64,000 bases of DNA from Sulfurospirillum halorespirans DSM 13726 (GCF_001723605.1 NZ_CP017111.1:2232001-2296000), one strand, 5' to 3'; shown: positions 8,862 through 19,851, counted from the first letter of the stretch. Numbers and translations: made by a program. The notes: generated from the sequence alone by a model not told the origin.

Positions 8862-9634
8862 TACCATACTTTCCATGGAGCTTTGTTCTCTTTCCAGAGT
8901 TTATTGAGTTTTTGATTATCTCTTAGGGTATCCATCGGTTGCCAAAACCCTTCATGTTTATAGGCAAACATCTCGCCATCTTTAGCTAAATTTTGTAATG
9001 GAGCTTGCTCAAACACACAACTTTCATCTTCACTAATATAATCAAATACCTTAGGTTCACAGACAAAGAAACCTCCATTGATCCATCCAGCTTCTGTCTT
9101 TGGTTTTTCTATAAAACTTTTGATATTCATCATCTCATCAATCGCAAGATTTCCAAATCTGGCCTCTGGTTGAATCGCTGACATCGTGAGGGCTTTTCCA
9201 TGCTTTTGATGAAAGGCTACCGTTTTTGCAATATCAATATCACTCACGCCATCTCCATAGGTCAATAAAAAAGGCTCGTCTCCTATATACTTCTGAGCAC
9301 GTTTAATACGACCCCCAGTCATAGTATCAAGACCTGTATCAACAAGGGTGACTTTCCACGGTTCACTGGTGTTGTTGTGAACTTGCAAACTATTGGTTTG
9401 AAGATCTATTGTGACATCACTTTGGTGTAAAAAATAGTTCGCAAAATATTCTTTAATGTAATAGCCTTTGTATCCAAGAAGGACAACAAATTCATTAAAG
9501 CCATAATGGGAATAAATCTTCATGATATGCCACAATATGGGCTTACCACCAATCTCAACCATTGGTTTTGGTTTAAGATCCGTCTCTTCTGAAATACGTG
9601 TTCCATATCCACCTGCTAATAATACGACTTTCAT
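8861..9634 (-). CDS. rfbF: Glucose-1-phosphate cytidylyltransferase
   Basis: A 257-residue nucleotidyltransferase joining CTP and glucose-1-phosphate to CDP-glucose, the first step of the CDP-dideoxysugar route. The N-terminus holds LLAGGYGTRISEET and the sugar-phosphate lysine segment KPKPMVEIGGKP, both typical of RfbF. The metal and substrate motif YGDGVSD lies near residue 128. The ATG at 9634 is preferred over the TTG just before it, with AGGAT upstream. It is directly followed by rfbG with a one-base overlap, giving the conserved rfbF-rfbG order. Confidence 0.95.
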   Translation of the reverse strand: MKVVLLAGGYGTRISEETDLKPKPMVEIGGKPILWHIMKIYSHYGFNEFVVLLGYKGYYIKEYFANYFLHQSDVTIDLQTNSLQVHNNTSEPWKVTLVDTGLDTMTGGRIKRAQKYIGDEPFLLTYGDGVSDIDIAKTVAFHQKHGKALTMSAIQPEARFGNLAIDEMMNIKSFIEKPKTEAGWINGGFFVCEPKVFDYISEDESCVFEQAPLQNLAKDGEMFAYKHEGFWQPMDTLRDNQKLNKLWKENKAPWKVW

Positions 9635-9647
9635 CAAATAATCCTAC

Positions 9648-10601
9648 CTATTTTTTATACAGTTTATAAACGGTTTTAACACCCTCCTCCAATTCCACTT
9701 TATGCTTCCACCCCAAAGCATGCAGTTTTGAAGAATCGGAGAGTTTTACCATGGTTCCATCAGGTTTTGAGGTATTGTAAACAAGGTTTCCTTCATATCC
9801 AATAATGTTTTGAATCAATTCTGCTAATTCTTGAATACTAATATCTTTACCTGTACCGATATTGATATGGGTATTGCGTATTTCATGTTTGTCTTTGGAA
9901 AGGTCTTTAAAATCAACTTTTTCCATAATAAAGACACATGCGTCTGCCATATCTTCGGAGTATAAAAACTCTCGTCTTGGCTTTCCGCTTCCCCAAATTT
10001 CAACTTCTTTGTCCTTGCGTTGTTTTGCTTCATGAATTTTGCGAATAAGCGCAGGGAGAACATGGGATGTTTGCAGATCGAAGTTGTCATTAGGTCCATA
10101 AAGATTTGTAGGCATGACGGAGATGAAGTTGGTACCGTATTGAAGATTGTAACTCTCACACATTTTGATACCTGAAATTTTGGCTATGGCATAAGGCTCA
10201 TTCGTATATTCAAGCTCACTTGTGAGCAAAGAGTCTTCATTCATTGGTTGTGGTGCATTTTTAGGGTAAATACATGTGGAGCCTAAAAAGAGCAGTTTTT
10301 GAACACCATGAACATAGCTTTGATGAATGACATTATTTTGGATTTGTGTGTTTTCGTAGATAAAATCAGCTCTGTAGGTATTGTTCGCAACAATGCCTCC
10401 GACTTTAGCAGCGGCAAGAATAACATACTCAGGTTTTTCGCGTTCAAAAAAGAGCGAAACTGCTTGTTGATTGGTTAAATCAAGCTCGGCATGAGTTCGA
10501 GTCACAATGTTGTTATACCCTTTACATGTAAGGTTTTTCACAATAGCAGAACCCACAAGCCCTCGGTGCCCTGCGACATAAATTTTGCTGGTTTTATTCA
10601 T
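9648..10601 (-). CDS. fcl: GDP-L-fucose synthase
   Basis: A 317-residue SDR with epimerase and reductase activity that converts GDP-4-keto-6-deoxy-D-mannose to GDP-L-fucose. Visible features are the Rossmann motif GHRGLVGSA, the family serine segment [13 protein letters not shown], and the YxxxK active site YAIAK. The start is ATG 10601, eight bases inside the end of the MNT-HEPN gene. Its substrate comes from gmd (11361-12479), and only the MNT-HEPN gene separates the two. A TTACATGTAA at 10522 is read as NLTCK. The GT10 protein at 26107-27120 is a likely user of GDP-fucose. Confidence 0.94.
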   Translation of the reverse strand: MNKTSKIYVAGHRGLVGSAIVKNLTCKGYNNIVTRTHAELDLTNQQAVSLFFEREKPEYVILAAAKVGGIVANNTYRADFIYENTQIQNNVIHQSYVHGVQKLLFLGSTCIYPKNAPQPMNEDSLLTSELEYTNEPYAIAKISGIKMCESYNLQYGTNFISVMPTNLYGPNDNFDLQTSHVLPALIRKIHEAKQRKDKEVEIWGSGKPRREFLYSEDMADACVFIMEKVDFKDLSKDKHEIRNTHINIGTGKDISIQELAELIQNIIGYEGNLVYNTSKPDGTMVKLSDSSKLHALGWKHKVELEEGVKTVYKLYKK

Positions 10602-11352
10602 GAGGCATCTCAACTTTATAGTTATTTTTCAAATTTTCAAAAATATGTTTTAGCGTATCAAACTGTGCGAAGATATCATTAATCGCTTGACTCATCGCTT
10701 CAGGCTCATCATCATATTGATGGGCAATATTATTTCTAACTTTTCTTAAAAGTATCCAATCTTCAGCACTGGTAAGAATTTCTCTTTTTTCTAGTTCATG
10801 CAAGAAATCTAAAAAACTTAACTTTTGAAAATCAGGATTGTAATTTTGCAAAATTAGTTTGAAGATTTTATCGCCTATCGTATCTTGTAGCTTTGAAAAT
10901 CTAAATAAAAATTGATCGATATTTTTCACTTCTTCATCTGTTAAATTGCTATATTGATGATGAGAAAGGGGTAATATCTCTTTCGTTACGTCATAAGCTT
11001 TTTTCATTCTTTGTAAATGCTTTTCACATTCTTGAAAATATTTTTGAAGTTTAATTTGATCCATATTTAATTCCACCTTGTGCTTGTGAATCTCTTGCTC
11101 TATGAGCCTAGTATCATCTCTTTGAAACACTACATCAACTTTTTGCTCGCCTATTTTTTCCTCAAGTTTGATTAAAAATACGGTTTTTTTTGAGTAGATA
11201 TCTTCACTATAAGGAACATCCAAAAAAAGGTCAATATCACCACCTTTTTGTGTATCGTCTGCACGACTACCAAAAAGATATATTTTTCCCTGTCCAAATA
11301 CCTCTTTAAATGTCATAACAATAGATTCGACTTCAAAAAATGATAAACGCAT
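10594..11352 (-). CDS. Fused MNT nucleotidyltransferase-HEPN protein (MntA-HepT type)
   Basis: A 252-residue protein with two recognisable halves. The N-terminal minimal nucleotidyltransferase has GS at residues 28-29, DID at 39-41 and a third acidic position near D73. The C-terminal HEPN domain has the RNase motif Rx4HxY exactly (RNNIAHQY: R206, H211, Y213). In two-gene MntA-HepT systems the MNT partner AMPylates the tyrosine of that motif and silences the HEPN RNase. Here both are one chain, between gmd and fcl, in the same transcription run as sugar genes. It is AT-rich and lacks the dispersed palindrome. It could be a self-contained toxin-antitoxin module or a repurposed regulator. The fold assignment is firm, the activity is not. 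Confidence 0.85.
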   Translation of the reverse strand: MRLSFFEVESIVMTFKEVFGQGKIYLFGSRADDTQKGGDIDLFLDVPYSEDIYSKKTVFLIKLEEKIGEQKVDVVFQRDDTRLIEQEIHKHKVELNMDQIKLQKYFQECEKHLQRMKKAYDVTKEILPLSHHQYSNLTDEEVKNIDQFLFRFSKLQDTIGDKIFKLILQNYNPDFQKLSFLDFLHELEKREILTSAEDWILLRKVRNNIAHQYDDEPEAMSQAINDIFAQFDTLKHIFENLKNNYKVEMPHE

Positions 11353-11360
11353 GTTTGTCC

Positions 11361-12479
11361 TTACTCAAAATAACTCATAATTTTATAGCCACCCTCTTTG
11401 AGGTAGACATCTTTGGTCATCAGTTTAAGATCAGATTTCATCATATCATTGACCAAATCTTCAAGATTGTGCTCCCTCGTCCATCCTAACTTTTGCTCTG
11501 CTTTACTTGGATCACCCAAAAGCAGATCAACTTCGGTTGGTCTAAAATAGCGTGGATCAACCGCTACAACCTCTTTGCCAATTTCAACCTGATAGAGTGG
11601 ATTTGAACACGATTTTACAACACCAATTTCATTCACACCTTCGCCTTTAAACTCAAGCTCAATGCCACAGTATCCAAATGCCATGCGTACAAAGTCACGC
11701 ACCATTGTTGTAGTTCCTGTTGCGATTACCCAATCTTCTGGCTCATCTGCTTGAAGGATCATCCACATCATACGCACGTAATCTTTTGCATGTCCCCAGT
11801 CACGTTTGGCATTGAGATTGCCAAGGTAAAGTTTATCTTGCAATCCAAGCGCGATTTTACTCGCCGCTCGTGTGATTTTACGGGTGACAAATGTCTCGCC
11901 ACGAACAGGACTTTCATGGTTAAATAAAATACCATTACACGCAAACATACCATACGCTTCTCGGTAATTCACAGTAATCCAATACGCATACATTTTAGCC
12001 ACGGCATAAGGACTTCTCGGATAAAACGGTGTGGTCTCTTTTTGAGGGGTTTCTTGCACTTTTCCGTAAAGTTCGGAGGTGCTCGCTTGATAGATTTTTG
12101 TCTTTTTCTCCAATCCTAAAAGACGCACTGCTTCTAAGATACGAAGCGTTCCTGTGCCATCAGCATTGGCTACGTATTCAGGTGTTTCAAATGAAACAGC
12201 CACGTGACTCATCGCCGCAAGATTATAGATCTCATCAGGCTGTGTCTCTTGGATAATACGCGTTAAATTCATACTATCGGTCATATCACCGTGATGCAAA
12301 ATGAGATTTCTATTTTCAACATGGGGATCTTGATAGAGATGGTCGATTCTATCGGTATTGAAAAGTGAACTTCGTCTTTTTAGACCATGGACGATGTAAC
12401 CTTTTTTGAGCAAAAATTCTGCTAAATAACTCCCATCTTGTCCTGTAATTCCTGTAATGAGTGCTACTTTTTGATTCAT
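11361..12479 (-). CDS. gmd: GDP-mannose 4,6-dehydratase
   Basis: A 372-residue SDR producing GDP-4-keto-6-deoxy-D-mannose. It shows the start [14 protein letters not shown], the catalytic stretch [14 protein letters not shown], the YxxxK YAVAK, and [17 protein letters not shown], all hallmarks of Gmd. The length is typical. The ATG at 12479 overlaps the manC stop (ATGA), so manC and gmd are coupled. Together with phosphomannomutase, ManC and Fcl it completes a GDP-L-fucose pathway in this window. It contains no dispersed palindrome. Confidence 0.96.
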   Translation of the reverse strand: MNQKVALITGITGQDGSYLAEFLLKKGYIVHGLKRRSSLFNTDRIDHLYQDPHVENRNLILHHGDMTDSMNLTRIIQETQPDEIYNLAAMSHVAVSFETPEYVANADGTGTLRILEAVRLLGLEKKTKIYQASTSELYGKVQETPQKETTPFYPRSPYAVAKMYAYWITVNYREAYGMFACNGILFNHESPVRGETFVTRKITRAASKIALGLQDKLYLGNLNAKRDWGHAKDYVRMMWMILQADEPEDWVIATGTTTMVRDFVRMAFGYCGIELEFKGEGVNEIGVVKSCSNPLYQVEIGKEVVAVDPRYFRPTEVDLLLGDPSKAEQKLGWTREHNLEDLVNDMMKSDLKLMTKDVYLKEGGYKIMSYFE

Positions 12480-13807
12480 ACATTTTCCCTTTTATAATCA
12501 TCTTCTATTCTTACAATATCATCTTCGCCCGTGTAGCTTCCCACTTGCGCTTCAATCAGCACAATAGGAATTTTACCCTGATTTTCAAGACGGTGAATCT
12601 CTCCTGCTTTAATATACGTCGATTCATTCTCTCTTACGATATACGTCTTATCTTCCACTTGAACCGTTGCCGTTCCACTGACCACGATCCAGTGTTCATT
12701 TCGGTGGAAATGCTTTTGAAGACTCAGCCTTTTACCGGGTTTGACCATAATTTTTTTAATTTTATAGCCCGGTTTATCTTCTAAAACACTGTACGTTCCC
12801 CAAGGTCTATGCACCGTTGCATGGGTTGTGGTAAGCTCAAGATTTTCTTTTTTGAGCCTCGTTACAATCTCTTTAACCTTTTGAGAACTCCCTTTTTGGC
12901 TAATCAACAGTGCATCTTCGGTATCAATTACAATTAAGTCGTGTACATCAATGAGACTTACATGTTTGTTGGACATAATAAAATTATTGCTCTCATCATT
13001 GTCTAATTCATGGCAGAGCGCATCAAAACTTCCCACATCACTCCAACCGATATCGCTGGGTATCACTTTCACTTTTTGGCTTTTTTCCATCACCGCATAA
13101 TCAATGCTATCTTCAGGAATACAGAGCATATCCTCATGAAGAATACGAATCATGCCATCACTCTTAGCATTTTCATACGCTGTTTTACATGTAAGAAAAA
13201 TCTGCGGTGCATACGCTTCAAGTTCGCTCAAAAAAACGCCTGCTTTAAAGCAGAACATCCCACTGTTCCAGTAGTAATTGCCCGCTTTAACATACGCCTC
13301 TGCTGTTTTACAATTAGGTTTTTCATGAAAAGCTTTGACATCAGTGCCACTTGCTTCAATATATCCAAACCCTGTTTCAGCAAAAGTGGGTTTGATACCA
13401 AAGGTGACTAAAAAGCCCTCTTTCGCTAAGATTTCAGCTTCCACAATCGCTTTTTCATACGCTAGTTGGTCTTTAATCAAATGATCGCTTGGTGTTACTA
13501 AAACAATCTCTTCTTTACCTAAAGCCATACACGCAAGTGCAATTGCAGGAGCTGTATTGCGACCAATGGGTTCAAGCAAATAGCGATTATTGACTTTTTT
13601 AAGCTCTTCAAGTTGATCGAGGGCTAAAAAATATTGCTCACTATTTGAGACAATCAATTGCTCACTGCAAAGAGTACTATTTCGCTCAACAGTCAGCTGA
13701 AAAAGCGATTTATGATTGAAAAGTTTTACAAACTGTTTGGGCATCAAAGTACGGCTTAGTGGCCATAGTCTTGTGCCGCTTCCTCCGCAAAGTATTAAGT
13801 TAATCAC
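12476..13807 (-). CDS. manC: Mannose-1-phosphate guanylyltransferase / mannose-6-phosphate isomerase
   Basis: A 443-residue bifunctional type II enzyme. The N-terminal GDP-mannose pyrophosphorylase has [14 protein letters not shown] and a conserved FVEKP-like FHEKP segment. A C-terminal cupin isomerase domain has HRPWGTY and the metal-site region KHFHRNEHW. It begins at GTG 13807 behind AAGG, and an overlapping ATG is out of frame. It supplies GDP-mannose to gmd. One TTACATGTAA at 13185 is read FLTCK. Slightly shorter than the usual 460-480 residues, but both domains look complete. Confidence 0.95.
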   Translation of the reverse strand: MINLILCGGSGTRLWPLSRTLMPKQFVKLFNHKSLFQLTVERNSTLCSEQLIVSNSEQYFLALDQLEELKKVNNRYLLEPIGRNTAPAIALACMALGKEEIVLVTPSDHLIKDQLAYEKAIVEAEILAKEGFLVTFGIKPTFAETGFGYIEASGTDVKAFHEKPNCKTAEAYVKAGNYYWNSGMFCFKAGVFLSELEAYAPQIFLTCKTAYENAKSDGMIRILHEDMLCIPEDSIDYAVMEKSQKVKVIPSDIGWSDVGSFDALCHELDNDESNNFIMSNKHVSLIDVHDLIVIDTEDALLISQKGSSQKVKEIVTRLKKENLELTTTHATVHRPWGTYSVLEDKPGYKIKKIMVKPGKRLSLQKHFHRNEHWIVVSGTATVQVEDKTYIVRENESTYIKAGEIHRLENQGKIPIVLIEAQVGSYTGEDDIVRIEDDYKRENV

Positions 13808-13818
13808 ATTTTTCCTTT

Positions 13819-14985
13819 TTAATCTTTACCAAAGAGATCCCTCGTATACACTTTTTCTTTAACATCTTCAAGTTCAGGCATTAAACGATTCGCCACAATG
13901 ACATCGCATAGCTTTTTAAATTCGTCTAAGTTTTTAACCACGCGTGAATGAAAAAAGCTCTCCTCTTCAAGAACAGGCTCATACACCACGACTTCAATTC
14001 CCTTAGCTTTAATACGTTTCATCACGCCTTGAATCGAAGAGGTTCGAAAGTTATCACTTCCCGCTTTCATAATGAGGCGATAAATCCCTACAATTTTTGG
14101 GTTTTTTTTGATGATAGAATCTGCAATAAAATCTTTACGCGTACTATTGGAATCCACAATAGCGCGAATGAGATTATTGGGCACTTCATTGTAGTTGGCT
14201 AAGAGTTGCTTGGTGTCTTTGGGCAAGCAGTATCCACCATAGCCAAAGGAAGGATTGTTGTAAAAATTCCCAATGCGAGGGTCTAAACAAACACCTTCGA
14301 TGATCTCTTTGGTGTTCAATCCATGAATTTGCGCGTAGGAGTCAAGCTCATTAAAAAAGGCAACGCGCATGGCGAGGTAGGTGTTGGCGAAGAGTTTGAT
14401 GGCTTCGGCTTCGGTTGATTCTGTAAACTCAATCGCAATATCTTTTTTTAAAGCGCCCTCTACGAGTAAGGCTGCGAATTTTTGTGCTCGTTCGCTCTTC
14501 TCTCCCACCACAATACGTGAAGGGTAAAGATTGTCATACAAGGCTTTGCCTTCACGTAAAAATTCAGGGGCAAAAATAATATTTTGAGTATTGAAACGCT
14601 CACGTACACTTTTGGTATACCCCACAGGAATGGTTGATTTGATCACCATCGTTGCGCTCGGATTATAGGTCAAAATATCCTTAATGACACTCTCAATCGA
14701 CTTTGTATTAAAATAATTCGTCTCAGGGTCATAGTCTGTTGGTGTTGCGATGATAATAAACTCCGCATTTTCATACGCCTCTTGTTTATCCAGCGTCGCT
14801 TTAAAATGAAGTGGTTTTTCTCTTAAGTATTCTTCAATCTCTTTATCTTCAATCGGAGAGATTTTGGCATTGATCATATCTATTTTTTCAGGAACGATAT
14901 CAAGAGCGACCACTTCATGATGTTGTGCCAATAAAATACCGTTTGAAAGCCCGACATACCCTGTTCCTACAATGGCTATTTTCAT
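13819..14985 (-). CDS. ugd: UDP-glucose 6-dehydrogenase
   Basis: A 388-residue NAD-dependent dehydrogenase oxidising UDP-glucose to UDP-glucuronate. The Rossmann motif [10 protein letters not shown] is at the N-terminus. The catalytic cysteine is in [15 protein letters not shown], and the conserved [15 protein letters not shown] segment is present. It is the short Ugd type of Gram-negative capsule loci. It lies between manC and the DNA ligase gene. The product gives uronic acid precursors for the surface polysaccharide. Confidence 0.95.
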   Translation of the reverse strand: MKIAIVGTGYVGLSNGILLAQHHEVVALDIVPEKIDMINAKISPIEDKEIEEYLREKPLHFKATLDKQEAYENAEFIIIATPTDYDPETNYFNTKSIESVIKDILTYNPSATMVIKSTIPVGYTKSVRERFNTQNIIFAPEFLREGKALYDNLYPSRIVVGEKSERAQKFAALLVEGALKKDIAIEFTESTEAEAIKLFANTYLAMRVAFFNELDSYAQIHGLNTKEIIEGVCLDPRIGNFYNNPSFGYGGYCLPKDTKQLLANYNEVPNNLIRAIVDSNSTRKDFIADSIIKKNPKIVGIYRLIMKAGSDNFRTSSIQGVMKRIKAKGIEVVVYEPVLEEESFFHSRVVKNLDEFKKLCDVIVANRLMPELEDVKEKVYTRDLFGKD

Positions 14986-14998
14986 TAAATTATCATCC

Positions 14999-15817
14999 TT
15001 ATATCTCTTCTTTAATTCTCACATACACAGGAAAACGTGGCTTTCCACCTTTGGTAATCTCTTGAAATTTATAGGTGATCTTCGAGCCAATGGAGGGAGG
15101 ATTTTTGCGCTCCGTGTCACTGAAACCTGAGCCGATATCAAACATCACACCTTCATCGTTTTTACATGTAAGCGAACCAAAACTGTTTTTATACTTTCCC
15201 TCACCCTTATGATGCTCCACCACTTCGCATTCGGCATCTTGGAAACTTTTTACTTTCAGGCTGTTTGGGTCGCGCTTAGAAACGTACTTGCTATCAGGAT
15301 GGCGAACCACAACGCCCTCACCTCCACCTTTTTCAACCTCGGCAAGGAAGCTTTTAAGTGCTTCATTATCTTTACATGTAAACTGTTTTGCAATTCTAAG
15401 ATAATCCGCTTGATTGAGTTTGAGATAATACTCCAACTTCACTAAACGCTGGATCAAACCGCCATTTTCAGTAGGCACATCAAAGGCGTAAAAAGCAATA
15501 TTTTTCCATCCATCGTGCGGCTCTTTTTTCTTGACGATGGAGATGATATTTTCAAAATCGCCTCGTTTACTCCAAAGCTCACCATCCACAGCAAAAGGAG
15601 GAAATCCTTCGGTAAACCAAGCAGGAGCGGCAAGTTCAATACCGCCACGGGAGATCAGTTTTTGCCCATCCCAGTAGGCTCTCACGCCATCCATTTTCTC
15701 ACTCATAAGCCACCCTGAGACATCTTGCCCATTCCACTCTTGCAACAGCAGCAGTTCAGGATTCGCGCCAAACAGCGCACTTATCAAAACGAGCCACGAG
15801 AGAATCAATCGCTTCAT
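14999..15817 (-). CDS. ATP-dependent DNA ligase with signal peptide (LigE type)
   Basis: A 272-residue minimal ATP-dependent ligase. The adenylation motif [11 protein letters not shown] gives the nucleophilic lysine near residue 41. Further nucleotidyltransferase motifs are [24 protein letters not shown] and SLKVKSF, followed by an OB-fold tail. The first 18 residues form a signal peptide ending at ALFGAN, so the enzyme should act in the periplasm. This arrangement fits the Lig E group, proposed to act on incoming or extracellular DNA. It starts one base before the rfbB stop region and is the only DNA enzyme among sugar genes. It carries two copies of the dispersed palindrome (15162 and 15372), the densest for its length. 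Confidence 0.9.
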   Translation of the reverse strand: MKRLILSWLVLISALFGANPELLLLQEWNGQDVSGWLMSEKMDGVRAYWDGQKLISRGGIELAAPAWFTEGFPPFAVDGELWSKRGDFENIISIVKKKEPHDGWKNIAFYAFDVPTENGGLIQRLVKLEYYLKLNQADYLRIAKQFTCKDNEALKSFLAEVEKGGGEGVVVRHPDSKYVSKRDPNSLKVKSFQDAECEVVEHHKGEGKYKNSFGSLTCKNDEGVMFDIGSGFSDTERKNPPSIGSKITYKFQEITKGGKPRFPVYVRIKEEI

Positions 15818-16840
15818 TTAGACCTCAACCGTATATTTTTTCAAATACCATTGAATCGTTTTAAGAATGCCCGATTCAAAGTTTTCTTCCGCTTCCCAGC
15901 CCAGTTTGGTCTCAATTTTCGTCGCATCAATCGCATAACGTCTATCGTGCCCTGCTCTATCTTCGACAAAAGCGATTTGCTCTTTGTACGAGGTCGCTTT
16001 GGGTTTTAAGGTATCTAGGATTTCACAGATTTTATGCGCGATATAGAGATTATCTCGCTCATTGCGTCCACCGATATTATACGTTTCACCTCTGTTTCCT
16101 TCATGAAAGACAAGGTCGATTCCTTTGCAATGATCTAAGACATACAGCCAATCGCGGATATTTTGACCATCGCCGTAAATCGGAATGGGTTGATTGCTTA
16201 GCGCTTTTCGTATGATGGTAGGAATGAGTTTTTCATCGTGTTGTTTAGGGCCGTAGTTATTGGAACAATTGGTGATGACCGTATTCATTCCATAGGTGTG
16301 ATGGTAGGCTCGTACGATCATATCGCTTCCTGCTTTAGATGCGGAGTAAGGCGAATTAGGTGCGTAAGAGGTAGATTCTGTAAAAAGCCCCGTAGCACCA
16401 AGGGTTCCATACACTTCATCGGTAGAGATATGATGAAAACGACACTCTTCGTAACCCTCTTTCAACACAAAGGGTTTTTCCATCCAGGTTTTATACGCCA
16501 CGTCAAGGAGCGTAAACGTTCCATTGACATTGGTCTCTATAAAAACGCCTGGATTTTTAATGGAGTTATCCACATGCGATTCTGCGGCGAAGTGAATCAC
16601 GCCTTGGATAGAATATTTTTCAAACAAGGATTCGACTAAAGTACGATCACAAATATCACCCTCTACAAAGGTGTAACGAGGTTCATCTGCAACTTCACTG
16701 AGGTTTTCTACGTTGCCCGCATAGGTGAGAAGGTCTAGGTTAATGAGGTGATACTCTTGGTATTGATCTAAAAAATAAGGGACAAAGTTTGAGCCGATAA
16801 ACCCTGCACAGCCAGTAACTAAGATGTACTTTTGACTCAT
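15818..16840 (-). CDS. rfbB: dTDP-glucose 4,6-dehydratase
   Basis: A 340-residue SDR making dTDP-4-keto-6-deoxy-D-glucose. Seen are [12 protein letters not shown], the conserved [12 protein letters not shown], the catalytic [10 protein letters not shown] and YSASKAGSD (YxxxK), and [17 protein letters not shown], all diagnostic of RfbB/RmlB. The ATG at 16840 overlaps the rfbA stop (ATGA). RmlC and RmlD are not visible in the window, so the dTDP product could go to rhamnose made with genes elsewhere, or to an amino or acetamido sugar. Confidence 0.96.
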   Translation of the reverse strand: MSQKYILVTGCAGFIGSNFVPYFLDQYQEYHLINLDLLTYAGNVENLSEVADEPRYTFVEGDICDRTLVESLFEKYSIQGVIHFAAESHVDNSIKNPGVFIETNVNGTFTLLDVAYKTWMEKPFVLKEGYEECRFHHISTDEVYGTLGATGLFTESTSYAPNSPYSASKAGSDMIVRAYHHTYGMNTVITNCSNNYGPKQHDEKLIPTIIRKALSNQPIPIYGDGQNIRDWLYVLDHCKGIDLVFHEGNRGETYNIGGRNERDNLYIAHKICEILDTLKPKATSYKEQIAFVEDRAGHDRRYAIDATKIETKLGWEAEENFESGILKTIQWYLKKYTVEV

Positions 16841-17700
16841 TTAATCAACTCCTTAAGGTATTCACCGTATCCATTTTTACTCAGAGGTTTTGCAATCTCT
16901 AAGACTTGTTCTTTTGTGATCCATCCATAATGATACGCGATCTCTTCCAAACAAGCAATTTTAAAACCTTGACGTTTTTCAATCGTTTGCACAAACAATC
17001 CAGCTTCCAACAGACTCTCATGCGTTCCTGTATCAAGCCAGGCAAAACCACGACCTAACACTTCTACATGTAAATCGCCTCGTTTAAGATAAGCTTCATT
17101 AACATCGGTAATTTCAAGTTCGCCTCGATGAGAAGGTTTAACCGCTTTAGCGATCTTAATCACATCGTTATCGTAAAAATAAAGTCCCGTCACGGCAAAA
17201 GGTGATTTGGGGTTGAGAGGTTTTTCCTCAATGCTAATCGCTTTTTGATTTTCATCAAACTCCACCACACCAAAACGTTGTGGATCTTTGACCTTATATC
17301 CAAAAACAATCGCGCCTTTGCCTAACTTGGCGGCATTTTGCAACAAGGGTGTAAACCCCTGACCATAAAAGATATTGTCCCCCAAAATAAGACAGACGCT
17401 ATCATTACCAATAAATTCCTCGCCTAAAAGAAACGCTTGCGCCAATCCATCGGGGCTGGGTTGAATTTTATACGAAAGCGAAATGCCCCAACGTGAACCA
17501 TCGCCAAACAGATCTTCAAACTTGCCAATATCCTGAGACGTTGAAATAATCAAAATTTCGCGAATTCCCGCTAGCATCAACACAGAGAGCGGATAATAGA
17601 TCATCGGCTTATCGTAAATGGGCAACAACTGTTTGCTGATCGATTGGGTGACAGGATAAAGCCTTGTGCCACTTCCACCTGCTAAGATGATGCCTTTCAT
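16837..17700 (-). CDS. rfbA: Glucose-1-phosphate thymidylyltransferase
   Basis: A 287-residue enzyme forming dTDP-glucose from dTTP and glucose-1-phosphate. The opening [14 protein letters not shown], the substrate segment [15 protein letters not shown], and the metal motif LGDNIFYGQ identify RmlA. The length is standard for the tetrameric form. It follows the phosphomannomutase gene by one base and overlaps rfbB, so the three form a tight unit. A near-palindrome CTACATGTAA lies at 17064. Confidence 0.96.
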   Translation of the reverse strand: MKGIILAGGSGTRLYPVTQSISKQLLPIYDKPMIYYPLSVLMLAGIREILIISTSQDIGKFEDLFGDGSRWGISLSYKIQPSPDGLAQAFLLGEEFIGNDSVCLILGDNIFYGQGFTPLLQNAAKLGKGAIVFGYKVKDPQRFGVVEFDENQKAISIEEKPLNPKSPFAVTGLYFYDNDVIKIAKAVKPSHRGELEITDVNEAYLKRGDLHVEVLGRGFAWLDTGTHESLLEAGLFVQTIEKRQGFKIACLEEIAYHYGWITKEQVLEIAKPLSKNGYGEYLKELIK

Positions 17701-17701
17701 A

Positions 17702-19072
17702 TTAGTGTAACTCTGCTTTAGCGGTTGCGATAAGCTCGTTCAGTTTTTTCTCATACAATTTTGCATTATCCGCATTCGTTGATTCAAAACGCGTGACAAG
17801 GACTGGCGTTGTATTACTAGCCCTAACCAAGCCCCAACCATCGTTAAAGATAACTCTGACACCATCGACATCGACGATTTCTTTAATGGCAGGAAAATCT
17901 TTTGGAGGGTTTTTCAAAAGCTCTTTGACTTTGTCAACTAAGGGGAATTTTTCACTCTCATTCGTTTCAACTTTGAGCTCTTCGGTGGAGTAAACGACAG
18001 GAAGTTTTGCGATCTCTGCATCGACATCTAACCCATTTTTAACCATTTCTATCATACGAAGTGTGGCATAAATAGCGTCATCATAACCAAAATAACGGTC
18101 ATTAAAAAAGAGGTGTCCGCTCACTTCAGCTGCAAAATCAGCATTAGTTTTAGCGATCATCACTTTGAGATTACTGTGACCTGTTTTGTACATAATCGCC
18201 TTGCCACGTTTGTTAATCTCATCGTACATGACTTGAGAACATTTCACTTCGCCAATGACGGTTGGGTTTTTCATAGCGCTGGAGAAAAGAATCGCCATGA
18301 TGTCACCTTTGACATTGTTGTGCTTCGTTAAAAATGCCAATCTATCGGCATCGCCATCATACGCAAAGCCAAGCGCATACTCGCCTTCAAGCTCTTTTTT
18401 GATGTCTTTGAGGTTTTTCTCTACGGTTGGATCGGGATGATGATTTGGAAACGTGCCATCGGGGTCTGTAAATAACCCTTTACATGTAAAGTCCAACGCT
18501 TTGAAAACATCTTGGACGACAACACCTGCCACGCCATTGCCACAGTCATAGACAAACGGCTGTTTAAACCCTTTAAGGTGGTCAAACTCTTTAATCAAAT
18601 AGGCGATATAACGCTCTTTGGCATTAATAAAGGCAGAACTCAAATCATCTTCGATTTCCATCGCATAATTCTGGATAATCTCACGACCAAGGGCATAAAT
18701 ATCTTCACCAAAAAAGGGCTTTTTATCAATCGTAATTTTAAAACCATTGTATTCACTTGGGTTGTGAGAACCTGTGATCATAATCGAAGCATTCGGCGTT
18801 ACACCATCAAAATCTTGAAAGTTGCTGAAGTAATTGACAGGCGTTGCAACGAGTCCCATCGTAAGCACGTTACAGCCAGCTTTGTTGAGTCCGCTGGTGA
18901 GATACTCACACAAAATCGGTGAATGCGAACGCGCGTCATAGCCAATCGCAACATTTTTGCCCACTTTAACAATCTGTTTTCCTAAAAAATACCCAATTAA
19001 TTTGACTGTCTGCTCGTTCAACTCTTTTTCGTAAATACCTCTAATGTCATACTCTCTAAAAATCGTTTTCAA
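17702..19072 (-). CDS. manB: Phosphomannomutase / phosphoglucomutase
   Basis: A 456-residue alpha-D-phosphohexomutase interconverting the 6- and 1-phosphates of mannose or glucose, feeding ManC, RfbA and RfbF. Domain 1 has [10 protein letters not shown] and the phosphoserine loop [14 protein letters not shown]. The metal loop DGDADRLAF and the sugar-specificity loop region GEVSGHLFF-like (AEVSGHLFF) follow. It begins at TTG 19072 in a TTGA overlap with the exonuclease gene. A palindrome at 18480 is read FTCKG. A dual mannose and glucose specificity, as in AlgC, is plausible because both products are needed here. Confidence 0.93.
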   Translation of the reverse strand: MKTIFREYDIRGIYEKELNEQTVKLIGYFLGKQIVKVGKNVAIGYDARSHSPILCEYLTSGLNKAGCNVLTMGLVATPVNYFSNFQDFDGVTPNASIMITGSHNPSEYNGFKITIDKKPFFGEDIYALGREIIQNYAMEIEDDLSSAFINAKERYIAYLIKEFDHLKGFKQPFVYDCGNGVAGVVVQDVFKALDFTCKGLFTDPDGTFPNHHPDPTVEKNLKDIKKELEGEYALGFAYDGDADRLAFLTKHNNVKGDIMAILFSSAMKNPTVIGEVKCSQVMYDEINKRGKAIMYKTGHSNLKVMIAKTNADFAAEVSGHLFFNDRYFGYDDAIYATLRMIEMVKNGLDVDAEIAKLPVVYSTEELKVETNESEKFPLVDKVKELLKNPPKDFPAIKEIVDVDGVRVIFNDGWGLVRASNTTPVLVTRFESTNADNAKLYEKKLNELIATAKAELH

Positions 19073-19851
19073 TGGTTCTCCTTGTACAATTCTTCTTCAA
19101 TTGCGATGCCAAAAACATCCGTATAGGACTTTTCAACCCGTAAATTTTCCTGCATTGTAACCAATGCACGCTGATAGTCCTCTATAATGAGGTTGCCTTT
19201 GAGTAGTTCATACTTCAAAAAAAGCCAATACGTGTTAAGCACATCGCTTTCGCAATACTCTTTGATTTTTTCTATTTCACCCGCATAATAAAGCTCCATC
19301 ACTTGATCGCCATGGACATCGTATTTGCCAGGAAGTCCCACCATTGAACAGACATGATCGAGTTTAAGCCCGCGCACCGCGCCAAATTCGCACAGATGAT
19401 CGAGTAAATCCACATGAAAACGGTCTGAATAGCGCGCACGGTAATTTTCCCATTTGTTTTTATTCAGCTCTTTGTTATCTTGCTCAAAATAAGCGTTACA
19501 TGTAAGATTGTATTGCATCGCGCGAAGAAGTGGCATATCAAAACTACGCCCATTAAAACTCACCAACTTTGGATTGTGTTTGTTGATGAAGCCTAAAAAG
19601 CTTTTGATCATCTCCTGTTCGCTGTTTCCCTCAATGCTACTCACCTTGCGAAAGATGCCAAAATCATCAGCAATAACCGCCGAAATCGCCACAATTTTAT
19701 GAAACGACAGCGGTAAAAAACTGCTTCCACTCTTCTGCTCTTGCTCTTTTTGCGCTAAAAGTGAGACCTCAAGATCGTCTCCTTCAAGGCTCAGGACGCT
19801 TCGAATTAGCTTGGTATCAGGGATAGTTTCAATATCGAACACACAGATCAT
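19069..19851 (-). CDS. Predicted 3'-5' exonuclease (PolB-like)
   Basis: A 260-residue DEDD-fold exonuclease of the PolB-like family. Exo I is FDIETIPD near the N-terminus (D and E metal ligands), Exo II is SFNGRSFDMPLLR, and Exo III is YCESDVLNTYWL. There is no polymerase domain. It is the first gene of the long minus-strand run, 63 bases from the divergent lpxL-type gene, so their promoters share that gap. The link with polysaccharide synthesis is unclear and may be accidental. A palindrome at 19496 is read NLTCN. Confidence 0.85.
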   Translation of the reverse strand: MICVFDIETIPDTKLIRSVLSLEGDDLEVSLLAQKEQEQKSGSSFLPLSFHKIVAISAVIADDFGIFRKVSSIEGNSEQEMIKSFLGFINKHNPKLVSFNGRSFDMPLLRAMQYNLTCNAYFEQDNKELNKNKWENYRARYSDRFHVDLLDHLCEFGAVRGLKLDHVCSMVGLPGKYDVHGDQVMELYYAGEIEKIKEYCESDVLNTYWLFLKYELLKGNLIIEDYQRALVTMQENLRVEKSYTDVFGIAIEEELYKENH

